Below, piece by piece: positions 1 through 11,600 of a stretch of DNA of 64,000 nucleotides. Every line of letters starts with the position of its first letter. The stretch's first letter is position 1. The notes below the pieces were generated by a model. It did no database searches, had not been told where the DNA came from, and saw nothing but the letters and a program-made list of their open reading frames with translations. This DNA comes from Rhytidiadelphus loreus (Eukaryota; Streptophyta; Bryopsida; Hypnales; Hylocomiaceae), in assembly GCA_947034895.1 (NCBI GenBank), contig OX344764.1, positions 22,506,001 through 22,570,000 of the forward strand, read 5' to 3'. A program made the translations under genes and the position numbers.

Positions 1-65
1 GTTTTTTCTTTTGGAGTTGGGATCATCCCGAGGTCTTCAAGCTGGCTGCCCTGGAGCACAACGAG
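1..65 (+). other. 5' leader of the MYB gene, cut by the window edge
   Basis: This short stretch precedes the MYB start codon. The frame of the MYB protein stays open through it to the window edge with no in-frame stop, so an N-terminal extension cannot be excluded. Proteins of this family normally begin directly with M-x-R-R-C-S-H-C, which is what the ATG at 66 gives, so I treat this as 5' UTR. The transcription start and promoter lie outside the window. Confidence 0.5.
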
Positions 66-2173
66 ATGAGCCGGCGGTGCTCGCACTGCGGCCTGAATGG
101 CCACAACAGCCGGACGTGCCCCGACCGCGGGGTGCGTCTGTTCGGCGTCCGCCTCACGGACGGCATCAGCAGTAGCAGCAGCATGAACATGCGCAAGAGC
201 GTCAGCATGAACAACCTTAGCCACTACGCCAGCCCGCACAATCCCCCGTCGCCGCCGGAGCCTTCGGAGTCGGGCGCGGCGCCGGACGGTTACGTGTCTG
301 ATGGCTTGGTGCAGACGTCCAACAACGCCCGCGAACGGAAAAAAGGTACCTCCCGAGAGCCCCTGCCTGGCCCTTCTATTGCGAAATGCGAAAGGGGAAC
401 TTCCTTCTTGTAGCCCTGCTAATCTGTTAAGTCGTGAAATCGTCTAGAAGACCGGATGTGTGCAAGGAGCCTTGGATTGCGAAATGCGAAAGGCAAATCT
501 CCTTCTTGGCTTCCATTTCCCCCCTCAAACTCGTGTTCGTGGAAGAAGTTCTTTAAGTCTAGGAGGTCGGATGTGTGCAAAAAGTCTTGCAAATTTGGGC
601 TACAGTTCGGTATCGTCGTCGTCGTTTGACGCCATTTCCATTTTTGGGAAGAGTGTCGAATCGGGGACCTCCCTTGCAGTTTACACAGGCGCCTCCATGG
701 AGGGTGTTTATGCTAGAGACATTCTGCAGCGGAGGTTCTCGACTCTACATGTGTTCCCATTTCGTAACAGGGGTGCTTGTGGAACCCGGGAATCTATGTC
801 AGGAAGAACTCTTGCGCAAGTTAATCATGAGAGCACACAACATTACATAGTGTGAAACCAGCGAATTAGTGTAGGTGTAACTGTTGAATTTGCTTTTACA
901 TTTGCATCGGAGCATGTAGTTGAAAAAGCGGTGCCAATCTTGAAATGTATTTTACGTCAGATGTCGAGGCCTCGTCAATATGAATGTGGGAGAGTCGTTT
1001 GTTCACTATTGGTATCGAGACGAGAAGATGATGGTACTTGTAGAGACTCTTCGCACATTTCGGTTATGCGTTAGTCTAACCATTGGCTTCGTATTGTGGC
1101 AGGGGTACCGTGGACCGAAGATGAGCATCGGCTGTTTTTGCTGGGATTGCAGAAACTGGGGAAAGGTGATTGGCGAGGCATCTCGCGTAACTTCGTGCAA
1201 ACGCGTACGCCCACCCAAGTCGCGAGCCATGCGCAGAAGTACTTCATCCGACAAAGTAACATGAACAAGCGAAAGAGACGGTCAAGCCTGTTTGACATTG
1301 TTTCCGAATCGGTGAGCGTCAACATTGAGTTCTTTCGAAATGTCGAGAGAGACTGTGCAAGTCTCTCTGCGTTGATGTTGCTATTCGATTTGCTAGATTA
1401 CTTGTGCTTTCGACTGAGTGTGTTTCTGTGAATTGCAGGGTGTTCCTTCAATTGCTGAGGAGTCAACCTCGGTTGCTGACCAAGAGCATAGCAACCCCAT
1501 TCACCAATTGAGTTTGGGTCCGAGCTCCATGTACTCTCCCGGGGTGTTGTATGAGCCAACCTCAATGCAGGGATATGGGGGGTTGTCCGCTCGGCCTTAT
1601 TCAATGCCCAAGCACATGACGCTTCCTATGGCCCTGCCATTGATGTCCATTGGGAACCCGGGAGCAGTTGTGACAGCCGACCAAGTCACCGAAGTGGTTG
1701 GGATGGGCTACGGTTTGGAAAATGCGTCTAGAAACGGTATAAGTTACAACATGGAGAATGCTTCAATTGAGAGACCAGTTGGGATGAGCTCCCCTATGGA
1801 AGGAACTGGAGTGACGGTTGAGAAGGGCCCTGCTCTGTCCCTGGGGGGCTCTTCAGGACTCCCTAAAATGCCCTTTTCCTTCAACTCGTGGTCTGGTCAG
1901 GGGTTTAGGGTGCCTGTGGGCTCATCTTCATCGAATTCCAACATTGTGAGACCCACGGCGAAGGTCGCTGCTGTTACTGCTGCACCTGTCAAGATGGAGG
2001 ACGATTCCAAGGATATAGCACAGCTCAGCCTAGGTCTGTCACCTCCTGAGCCTTCTCAATTAACCGCTAAGCTTCTTGACCCACCTTCCAGACATACGTC
2101 CGCGTTCCATGTGAGCTCCTCGTTCGACACGAACAGTATACAGCAAGGAGTGAATGCCATCAGCGTGGTTTGA
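66..2173 (+). CDS. MYB-related transcription factor, zinc-knuckle SHAQKYF class (MYBS3/KUA1-like)
   Basis: The coding region is exon 1 (66-345), exon 2 (1103-1311) and exon 3 (1439-2173), with GT-AG introns. The exons join in frame to a 407-residue protein. Residues 5-18 form a CX2CX4HX4C zinc knuckle, followed by the R-L-F-G-V-x-L-T segment typical of this subgroup. A single MYB repeat starts at G94-V-P-W-T and ends with SHAQKYF at 135-141. It matches the plant I-box/TATCCA-binding MYB-related class, whose members act in the nucleus, mostly as repressors linked to sugar, light or growth responses. An LxLxL motif (L359-S-L-G-L363) near the C-terminus is an EAR-type signature expected to recruit corepressors, which supports a repressor role. 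The rest of exon 3 is Ser/Gly/Met-rich and probably disordered. The intron between zinc knuckle and MYB repeat splits the conserved Gly codon just before V-P-W. The family assignment is firm; the exact orthologue is not. Confidence 0.93.
346..1102 (+). other. MYB intron 1 with an internal imperfect duplication
   Basis: This GT-AG intron contains a diverged duplication of about 100-115 bp. The string attgcgaaatgcgaaagg occurs near 378 and again near 476, and cggatgtgtgcaa occurs near 453 and 568. Open frames inside the intron show no known domain and are not treated as genes. Confidence 0.7.
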
Positions 2174-3382
2174 AGGCATTAGTTAGAATTTTTTGTTTCG
2201 TAGATGAGAGTAGGTTTCAGCGCAACTGCGGTGTAGATGAACGACAGACTGCAATAGAAAAAAGAGCATTCCGATTCACTGTAGACTAATTCTTTATGTA
2301 CATAGTTACATTTATTTTTGTGCCAGAGGCTAGGCAGTTCTTAGCAGTTTTAAAATGACACTGAAGGAGATCGTAGCTTTTCAAGTTTCATCAGTGGCCG
2401 TGGTTTGTGCAAGATTAGAGCCACATTCCGAATCAGCCAGTTGAGCTAAGAATGGCGTCAGGTGCTACTCATCTGAGAGTTTCTTCTTGTACTTTTATAA
2501 GGTTTATGTGCAATTGCTTGGACTGTCTTCTCTACATTGAAGAGAGTAGATCTTGTTTCGCGTGGGCCACTGTCCCAGTCCTGGTTTCATGACCGCAGGG
2601 TTGCTTTTTGAATAGAATACTGTTTTACATTGTTGTTATTATGTCGAATGCAAATGCAGCGATTTCATCGCAAACACGAAATCCTCACTCATAATGAATA
2701 AGTACAGCCCTAGGGAACATAGTAATGTTTCTTGGTTGCAGCGCACTCAACTCTCTGCAATGACTCTTTGTAATTGCACATTCCATTTGGATATGCTGCG
2801 AATCTGTCGTGTTGTGTGCATATCTGATTGGAGTCATTGGACAGCTTTTGCACTGTTGCGCTTGGCAAGTTGTGAACTCGTGTCGCAGACGCGGAGAGGC
2901 AGTGTCATTATAGAGGATTGAGTGTTAAGCTATGAGTGAGAGCGATTCATTCACACTACCTTACTGACAGGAGAGAAATTTGGAAATCTCCAACTATATT
3001 CTGTAGCGTACTTGCAGGCTGGGAATCATGTCCTGCCTGACCCAGTTTGCAAATGGTTTCAGCCTGACAAAGACAATGACCAGAAAAGCTGCCTTTGCCT
3101 GTTCACTGGATGTGCGGCCCTTTTTTCCAGTTGCTCAGTGATCATTTGCATGGTCAACTGGGTTATTAGTGAAGATAAAAGGCTGGCTGTCGTTTGCATC
3201 ATGGCTGTACTGACTTATGTTTAACTTACTTGAATCATGAGCATCTGGAGTCCTCGCTACTCAGTCTTCCCTAGCAAATAGCAAGGCCTTGGGGCCATGC
3301 AGATCTTCTGCAGGTGGTGCCTTATGGTTGACTTAAGAAATAACCAGATCTTGCAAGGTTCGGAAAGAATATACTACTCAGC
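2174..3382. other. 3' UTR and downstream flank of the MYB gene
   Basis: The stretch follows the MYB stop codon and has mixed composition. It should hold the 3' UTR, but I cannot place a polyadenylation site with confidence. Short open frames (for example 2694-2921 and 3012-3224) have no recognisable domain. I see no repeat or RNA gene here. Confidence 0.5.
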
Positions 3383-3580
3383 GGGGTGAACCGACCCCCT
3401 GTCTCGTCCGCAATTTTACCCCTGAAGAAAATGCTGAAATTTTTTATTTGCCACACATGATAAAATTTGAAAATCTTGAATTCTTATTTGCAATCAAAAG
3501 CCCCAAATTTGCTAGGCTAGGTGAGGTGTAGAAGGTAAATCAATCAAGCACAAAATAGGAGGTCATTTTTTTTCCACTAC
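3383..3580. repeat. Diverged copy of the Mutator-like ~220-bp MITE family
   Basis: It begins with a GGGTGAACCGACCCCCTG-type end. The internal order matches the copies at 25612 and 43341: an 'acccctgaagaaaa' segment, a 'gaattttttatttg' segment, 'gataaaattt', 'gaattc..atttgcaatca', 'ccccaaatt', and finally a T-run after an 'aaaatagg' box. The right end is decayed and no target duplication is visible. Confidence 0.6.
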
Positions 3581-4246
3581 CGCTCCTAGAATGGCTTGGG
3601 GAGGGCAGGAGGTTTCTCTTTAGTAAGTGCATTTAGAATTGCAATGGAGTTTCTTATTGCATGAGAGACAAGAAGCATGTTCATTTCCAAAACATGGGGA
3701 TGCTTTAGCAATATGATGCCCTTCTCTTTAAATCCTTGAGTGAGTATGATTGACCAAAATCCAACCAAGAATTTGTTTTTTCATTTTTTATGCTAAAGTG
3801 TCAACCTCTCCTAGGCTCTCATGAATAGTTTGGATATATTTTGTGTCATCATTAAGTGTTTCTTTTAGTTCCAAATGTAGGTGTTACATTTTGGGCAATG
3901 AAGATTATAGGTGCACATATCTTAATAGAAACGTGGCCTTTAGAAATGACCCACAAAGACTAGTAGAAACATCATATGTAGAGATCAAAGAAATGACTAA
4001 CAAAAAGACCTATATGAACAATTAGACTAGTTGTAATTCAATAATTTTCATTAGTCTATACATACTATGTTTCACTTAGATTTGTACACTTTGAGAAAAA
4101 AATTAAAGGTGTATGTCCACTAGTGAAAACATGGTACCCACAAACTAAGAAAAGATCTATATGCACAATTAACGAGTTGTTGTGGTCGGTTTCCTAGTCT
4201 ACATTAACAATGTTTCTACTATTGTTTTATAAATTGCATGTTTACC
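3581..4246. other. AT-rich intergenic stretch
   Basis: No gene is seen. A segment around 3860-3960 ('ccaaatgtaggtgttacatt', followed by a similar downstream order) resembles 61290-61370, so this is probably an older dispersed repeat flanking the TTAA-type elements. Confidence 0.4.
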
Positions 4247-5176
4247 TTAATCCTTAAAGGACCGTCACTATACTTTCACCCAAAACGCTCCAAAACTGCC
4301 ATTTCTAGTACAAGTACCAAAATTTTGAATTTTTTTTTTTGACATATCTAACCGTAGGATCTTGTATTATATAGTATCAAAAACATGTGGTAAAAATTTC
4401 AGACATTTCCACAATGGGGATTGCAAGATATAAGCATTCAAATTAACTAAAATCATTTTTTTGACCCTGCGAAAAGCAGGGCAGCTACACTTCACAAGCT
4501 CACATTTCTATGAAAAAATGACCTAAATGGTGGTGCTTCTTTTCATTTGTTTTCGTAGACAAGTTGGCCATATGCTTGAAAAATTTCAGATCATTTAAAA
4601 TAGTACAACATATAGGAAAAAAATAGTAAGTAGGTAGTAGTCGAGAATGATTAAAAATATTAAATTATTTACAATTTAAATATGGAATTGAAAATTTCCA
4701 ATCCCAATGGTCAAAACGTTGTAATAATGTATCTTCATCCTACGGTTTTATTTTTGTTCAAAAATATTGAAAATTGGGTAAGATAAAGGATTTCAAAGTT
4801 TATTTTAGAGTAGGAAATCCAAAACTGCCCACAAACAAAAAATCCTCATAACTTTTGACTCATTGATCAAAATGGAATGATTCAAAGCTTTTTGTGTATA
4901 TAAAACTCTAGAAAATCAATTCCAAATTTCTGTTTCTGAAAAAAGTGACTTTTTCTGATCTGCCCGAACTGCCCAGTTGGGAAAAAAAGTAACATATTAG
5001 GCTATAACTTTTGACTCGTATTTCCAAATGTCATGAAATTTGGTGCATATGAAAGATCTTCCTTTCCCCCACATTATATTAAAATTTCAGCCCAAAATAT
5101 GAAAATCTCCGCTCGTAGGTACCTGCCCGAAATTTCTATACAGCCAAAAAACACAGTCCGGTCCTTTAGGGGTTAA
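4247..5176. mobile_element. TTAA-flanked piggyBac-like MITE, copy 1
   Basis: TTAA at 4247-4250 and TTAA at 5173-5176 bracket a 922-bp body. The left end is TCCTTAAAGGACC and the right end is GGTCCTTTAGGGG, an inverted repeat of about 13 bp. The body is AT-rich and noncoding. It is closely related, in the same orientation, to the copy at 6797-7734; both share the 'catttctagtacaagtacc' segment just inside the left end. TTAA duplication with CCC-starting ends is the hallmark of the piggyBac superfamily. No transposase is present, so this is a non-autonomous element at best. Confidence 0.75.
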
Positions 5177-5267
5177 CTATATGACTAGAAGGATTGTGAA
5201 GAGTTCAATAGTACTTGAATCAATTAAAAACAATATGATGAATATAATGTAAAGCTACCACACATCC

Positions 5268-6248
5268 TTAACCCCTCACCGCCCAAGGCCTAACCATGTC
5301 AAAGAACAACTTTCTTTTTCAAGTGTTATAAGTCAAAATGTGAGTAAGGTATGAAAATCTCAACCGTACAATATTGTAGTGTGCATGTTGTAGATGGTGT
5401 AAATCAAATTTGAGGTCATTTGACCCTATAGATTGAAAGATTATAATGTTTTAGTGTTGAAAAAAGATGCTGAAATTGTCCTCAAAACAAAATTCGAGGT
5501 GAAATTCGATTTCTAAACCTACTCAAATGAAAAAACTTTGAACTAAGAAGTGATTCAAAACCAAAAGAAAAACACTTTGGTGGGGAAAAAAATCATTCAA
5601 TTGACTCATTGTGTTTGCAAAATTGTTTTGAAATGTCAAAAAACAGTGAAAAAAGTAGCAAAAAAACACATCTATTGCTGAACCTACCTCTACTAAAATG
5701 ACTCTCAGTCAATCATAACTTCTTGGATTGGTATGAAATTTTTACTACAAGAACTAGACTAGTATGCGCAACTTTTCCAATAAAAATTATTGAAATCGAA
5801 CCTTGTTTGAAGAAGTTATAAGCCGCCGAAGTTCACTGTAATGCGGAAATGTCTGTATTTTGAACTTCGAATTGCTCCCAAGCATTCGAAACAACTTGGA
5901 TTGACATGAAAATTTTCCCACATTAAGTAGACTTTATGGGGAACAAAACCCAACAAATTTTATTGAAAAATAACATTTGATGAAAAAGATACAAGCCCCC
6001 GAAGTTGCAGCCATCTCAATGCAGTGTGGTGAATTGAAATTGAATCTGTGAACTTCGAATGGCTTTTAAAAATCCAATACATCTTGGATAGATATTAAAT
6101 TTTTACCACAAAAACTAGTCTAGTATGCGCAACTTTTCCAATAAGTTTTATTAAATTTGGACATCGGACGCAAAAGTTACAGCACTTTGAAGTCGACTGC
6201 TAGATTGTGTGAGGCCACTTTTGGGCCCCTTGGGCGGTGAGGGGTTAA
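5268..6248. mobile_element. TTAA-flanked piggyBac-like MITE, second subfamily
   Basis: TTAA at 5268-5271 and 6245-6248 bracket a 973-bp body. The ends are a perfect 17-bp inverted repeat, CCCCTCACCGCCCAAGG and its complement. The ends start CCCCT like the neighbouring family but then differ. Inside are three diverged repeats of about 180 bp starting near 5722, 5895 and 6083, each opening with 'cttgga' and two of them carrying 'actagtatgcgcaacttt'-like text. A reverse-oriented, more decayed copy lies at 32833-33716. No coding capacity is visible. Confidence 0.78.
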
Positions 6249-6796
6249 AGAAATTAGCCTAATTTGGTTGGGTATTTATAGCTAATGGCATTGCTATGTA
6301 GGACAAATGGACTTCTAAATCAACTCATATGTTCATTTTAGACATCTTTATGATTTAATTTCTCATTAGTCTTCTTGTAGATATAAGTGTAGTTATCATT
6401 TTTTTGGTCATAACTTCTTTGCATATTAAATACCATACACTCTAAGACAAAACTGAAGTGCTTCGTAGAATACAACTTCTTCAAACTCTTTGAAATTTAC
6501 GTCAATACAAAAGATGCTACACTTGATAATTTGAATTATTTGTAAGGTCAAATTCACAAATATATTTATAAATATTTATCAAATCAATTTAGATGCTTTT
6601 AACTTTGGATGTTTCTTAGAATTGTAATTCTCTTTATGATTGGCTATAAAAAAATTACATTTCAACGTTTTGGGGGAAAATGGAAAAAAAACGATTGATA
6701 GTAAAATCATCATTTCATTTCACTAGTAGTGATTTTTTAACTTCATGATTGTATTGGAGTCTATTTCCAAATAAGAGAGATCTAATTGTCATGATC
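6249..6796. other. AT-rich spacer between two TTAA elements
   Basis: I see no gene, RNA or clear repeat boundary in this stretch. Confidence 0.4.
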
Positions 6797-7734
6797 TTAA
6801 CCCCTAAAGGACCATGACAATGCTTTCCCCCCCAAACACTCTTAAACTGTCATTTCTAGTACAAGTACCAAATTTTGGAAAAAAACATATTTTGGATACA
6901 TATAACCGAGGAACTTGTACCATGTTGACTTGACAACATGTGTAGAAAATTTCAAAAAAATTCACCACGTGGATTGCAAGATATGAGCTTTCGAATTCAT
7001 AGAAATTCTTTTTTGGCCCTACAAAAAAAACAGGTAGTTGCACTTCACAAGCTCACATTTGTATGAAAAAATGTCCATGTTGGTGGTGCTTATTTGGATT
7101 CTTTCTTTAAATCAAGTTGACTACATGCTTGAAAATTTCAGATAATTTGGAATTGTACAACATATGGGAAAAAAAATATTAAGTAGAAAAAAATAGAGAA
7201 TTATTCAAAATACTAAACTGTTCATAATTTAGTTATGGAATTGAAAAATGCAAATGGTTGAAATCCCAATGGTTGAAATGTTGTAATAAACAATCTACAT
7301 CTTATGATTTTAATTTTTTCAAAAAATATTGAAAATTGAGTAAAATAAAGGACTTCAAAGTTTATTTTAGAATAGAGATTCCATAATTGCTTACAAATAA
7401 AACGCTTCATAACTTTTGACTCATTGATCAAAATAGAATAATTCAAAGCTTTCCACGTACATATAACTCTAGAAAACCAATTTCAAATTTTTGTTTTGAA
7501 AAAAGTGATTTTTTTTAATCTGTCCAGTCTGCCCATTTACGAAAGAAAGTATTATATTAGGCCATAACTTTTTACTCATATTTCCAAATGTCATGAAATT
7601 TAGTGCATGTGAAAGATTCCTTGTCCCCCCCTTCTATTAAAATTTCAACCTAAAATATGCAAATCTTCAGTTACATGTATCTCTCTAAAAAATCTATAAT
7701 GCCAAAAAACACATGCTGGTCCTTTAGGGGTTAA
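6797..7734. mobile_element. TTAA-flanked piggyBac-like MITE, copy 2
   Basis: TTAA at 6797-6800 and 7731-7734 bracket a 930-bp body with perfect 13-bp ends, CCCCTAAAGGACC and GGTCCTTTAGGGG. This is the cleanest member of the family in the window. The internal sequence follows copy 1 (4247-5176) along its length, with substitutions and small indels. There is no long open frame, so it is a non-autonomous element. Confidence 0.8.
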
Positions 7735-7998
7735 TTTGAAATACATAAATACATAAATAACCCAATTCATTATTTTAAAATTCTTGTATCCTGCAAAGCT
7801 TTTTGAAGTTAAACAATAACAACGTTTTTGGAATTATAGCAAAGCTATACATCATACATAAATATATCATCCTAGCAAGGTATCATAATTTATATCAATT
7901 TCATTCACTAAAAGCAAGGTCCATTTACATTTTTGGGTAGCGACCAAGGTTTGATTTTTAATAAAATAAAACAAAATTATTATAAACATGAACACAAC

Positions 7999-8647
7999 TA
8001 AAGGATAGATGCAAGAAACACTGAACAATTTAGGGAGCGTTCTGCCAAAACTGCGTTTTTTCTGCCCAGTACTACAAGTACTGCTAGTACTACAAAACAG
8101 AGCAATCTCAGCCGTTGATCCAAAAAATCAACGGCCAATAGTACTTTTGAGTACTTTATAATACTGAAACAGTACTATTTAAAAAAGATGACAGTTTGTC
8201 ACAGAAAGTAGATAAAATTAAGTATAAATTAATAATAATTAGAAAATCATGAATAAAAAAACCCTAAAAATTGGCCATTTGTAAAGACTTGATAGTGATT
8301 ACATTTCACCAAAAACTAAAAGTTGAAACCATCATGAATGTTTGGAGCGCTATGGGCAAGGGACCCCTATTTGCATGCATGTTGAGGATAAAGAATTTTG
8401 ATTTTTTCACTACAAGAGAAAGGGGTGTTTTAAGTATAGTCCTAGGAATAACATTTTAAGTAATGACCTTTTTAGGAGATTTTCAAAATTTCTCAAAAAT
8501 AAGGAATCTGAGGACTTCCAAGTTAGCCATCTTCAATAAAAAATTCAAGTACATGGACTTCATTTCCCAAAAGATATGGTGAATGGCATCTCCGTCATTC
8601 CAATTGTGACGCAAAATAGTACCGGTGTTTCTTGCATTCACCCTAAA
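7999..8647. mobile_element. MITE with 4-bp target duplication (family X), copy 1
   Basis: A 641-bp element (8003-8643) has ends GGATAGATGCAAGAAACAC and, at the right, an inverted match ending CTTGCATTCACCC. The 4-bp direct repeat TAAA flanks it at 7999-8002 and 8644-8647. A reverse-oriented copy at 62216-62918 shares nearly the whole internal order, including 'ttggccatttgtaaagact' and 'caccaaaaactaa'. The open frame at 8271-8459 lies wholly inside and is not a gene. The superfamily is uncertain. Confidence 0.7.
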
Positions 8648-11600
8648 GCATGATAAACACAATTATTCATAGAGAGAGTATACCAAATAACCATGCATTA
8701 CATTCAAACAATTTTTGGGGTCTTTGTCTTTTTGAACCGTAGTATTTAGAATGGCCTAAAATAGATTAAATGGTAGCTCAAAATTTGTAAGTCATGAAAT
8801 GAGTACTTTCTACTTGATAAAAAAATGTTGATATCAAATTTCATTAGCAATTTTTTTGTTCATTGAGAAAATTTGTTTGCTTGCTTTATTTTGCTTGTTT
8901 GTAATCATGCCAATTTGAGATATTGTAATTTCAAACTCAATAAAAAAAAAATTAAATAAGCTCTCCATTTTTTATCCGTATGGTTTGATGAAGATTGAAT
9001 AGGCACACCTAAAATATTGATCTACAATGTTATGATTCAAATTTAAAAGAATAAAAAGATGAAAAACAATGAATAAAAAGATGACCATTATTATAAATTG
9101 TGATATGCTTGCAAAGAGTCTCCTAACCACAGTTGTTGTGGATTGCAAATAGAAGCCAAAAGCATCAAATGCTTACTTTTTTCAATTGTGCAATGTAAAA
9201 ATGTTAACTACACATCCCCATTCTCTTCTTGTTTTATTTATCATTTTTTGAAAGAAAACCCTTTAAAGGACTTAGAAACCAAAGTAGACATGAAATCCTC
9301 CAAAACAAAATGGATAGTTTTATCATTAAGTAGATGAAAATTTGTAATTTATGTTCTATTCGAGTTTCTTACTACTTTTGTCCATATAAAGTTGCACTTC
9401 CTTTAGGTATATCCATGCAAGGTAGCATCACCTAAAATCGAGCAAATCTTTCTTACAACCATATTTTTTGTGATGGAAATTGTCATATTCAATCACATAA
9501 AAGATAAATTGTAACTAAAGTTGGGTAAGTATAAGAGGCCAAAATTCAAGTAGTGGTAGATCTTCCAAAAATGTTCCTTATTTCAATGTGCACATATTGA
9601 CAATGTGCAAAAGCATCTACTTATTCTCATGATTGTTTAGGACTTGCTTCTTGAAACATGTGGTTTTGAGTGATCCGCTACTTTCAAGAGCAAACTTTTA
9701 TGCTATTTTGGAATTGGAAATGACTTTTCTTATTTTCAAGAATTCATTATGCTTTCACTTCTATGTGAGTAGGAGAAAACTACATTTTAGGAGTAGCTTT
9801 GCCTTGTTGTCAAATTGAAAGCAACCCCAAAATTGAAGTTCAATGTTAAAATGAGTTTTCCGAAAGTAAGAACTTCCAAAAAACTTGCCAAGCCATCTTT
9901 CTCATTCCCTACTTGCCACTATTGCACTCTTCCATGTAGTATTCAGTCCATGTTTTTTGTTTTTTTGTGTGTCATGCAAGGTTTGGCTGATTCTAGGTTC
10001 ATGGAAGTTTGCTTTAAGGAAGGAGCCAAGGAAGGAACAACAAATGTTACTATTTCTTGGAAGGAAATATCAGAATGTTCATGGACACCCAACTCAACTC
10101 AGTTCGTATCTTTGCAACTGGTGTCCACAATCCACTCTCAGTGCCAATTAAGTCTTTGTAACAGGGCGAGAAGTTGGCCACTCAGACAATGGCTTGCAGA
10201 TTGCTCTCACTGTCCTTCTGCTTTTGCAGGGGATGCTCTAAGATTCCATCTAGATAGATTGAGATCGATCTGAACTTGTTGAATGCACGGTCAGGAAAAT
10301 AGTATTCTAATCTTCTGGAAAAGAATCGAGACCGTTTTTCGCAAGTGTTCAACGTGCTGCAGGTTCTAGCTAGCTAAGGTAGTAGCAGTCCCCCTGCTAC
10401 GTACTGTAGCCTTTTCCAAGGTCTTACGTTAACAAACGCACAGTTGGTGTCGATAGCGGTGTGGGCAAGGGTCGGAGACATAAATTAAGTTAGATACACC
10501 TCATCCTACTCACATCACTTCGAACACCAAGTGTACGTGAACTTACTTCAATTCAACTATGATAGTGTGGTCCAACCTCGTGCATCTATTGCACCTCAGC
10601 TGCGGACTCACTTGCACTCTTTTTGCGCAATGGAACTCCCATCGTTGTCGATAAAGAAACAACGACCTGCCTGCTACCCTGACAGGCCTCGCTTTTTGAG
10701 TAGCACCTTTTTACTCGAGCTTCCTCACATTCAGTGTAACTCATCACAGCTTTTGTCGATGCAATGCAAGGTCTCCTTCCTTTGATCCAGACTCCAGAGA
10801 CAACAAATGATAACATGTTTCTGAATCTCTCGTAATTAACAATCACATTAGCTTACACTGCATCTGAAACTCCTTCCAGGCAGCTTTGCAGTACGTACAC
10901 ATGATCTGTGAAGGATCATAGTGTTGAAATGAAACATCTTTACACTTTTAGATCACACAATATATCCAAGTGCTCTTTCAAATCAGTCGTACTCAAGTCG
11001 GTTAACAAATTTATGGTATGGCTTCCCCACCTTGTGCACAATTAATTGTTTCTGTTTATTTATCTGCAAGTCGAAATTAGAGGAACAACAGGAAGATGAT
11101 GTCTCTTACTCCGGTGAAATAGTCAGGAAAAGCTTCCATCACTGGATTGATATTACTGGAATATCAATCCAGCTCTTGGCAGTTTTCAAGAACTTCAAAT
11201 CATATCATTCTGGAGCAGTGGGGAGACTGCATCCTGCACCCTCTCCCAGTGTCCAGCAAGTGGAGTTTTTTAATGTTCACAACACTAGTAACTTATTTAC
11301 AATACCAAGGCCCAGTGGACATCCTCCTGTGCGTTGACTAATGAAGTGTAAAGAAGTAAAAACTTACAAATACAGACATAGTTTTCAATATTGAACTCAA
11401 GACGTTGTGAAAAAAAAGAATAAGTAGATCCATTCCCATTGCAAAGTATTGCATAGATGTTGAAGCAACTCATCAAAGCAAGGGGTCTAACACCAAACGT
11501 GAAGCAACTGTGATATTTAATTGGACATTGGACACGTATGACTTTTTTGTTGGTTCATCATAATCAATGGTACTTGGACATGCTACCCAAATAAATACAG

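Noticed and set aside
9815..10273. 152-residue open frame
   Set aside because: It overlaps a dispersed repeat also found near 17 kb and shows no recognisable motif or splice context.
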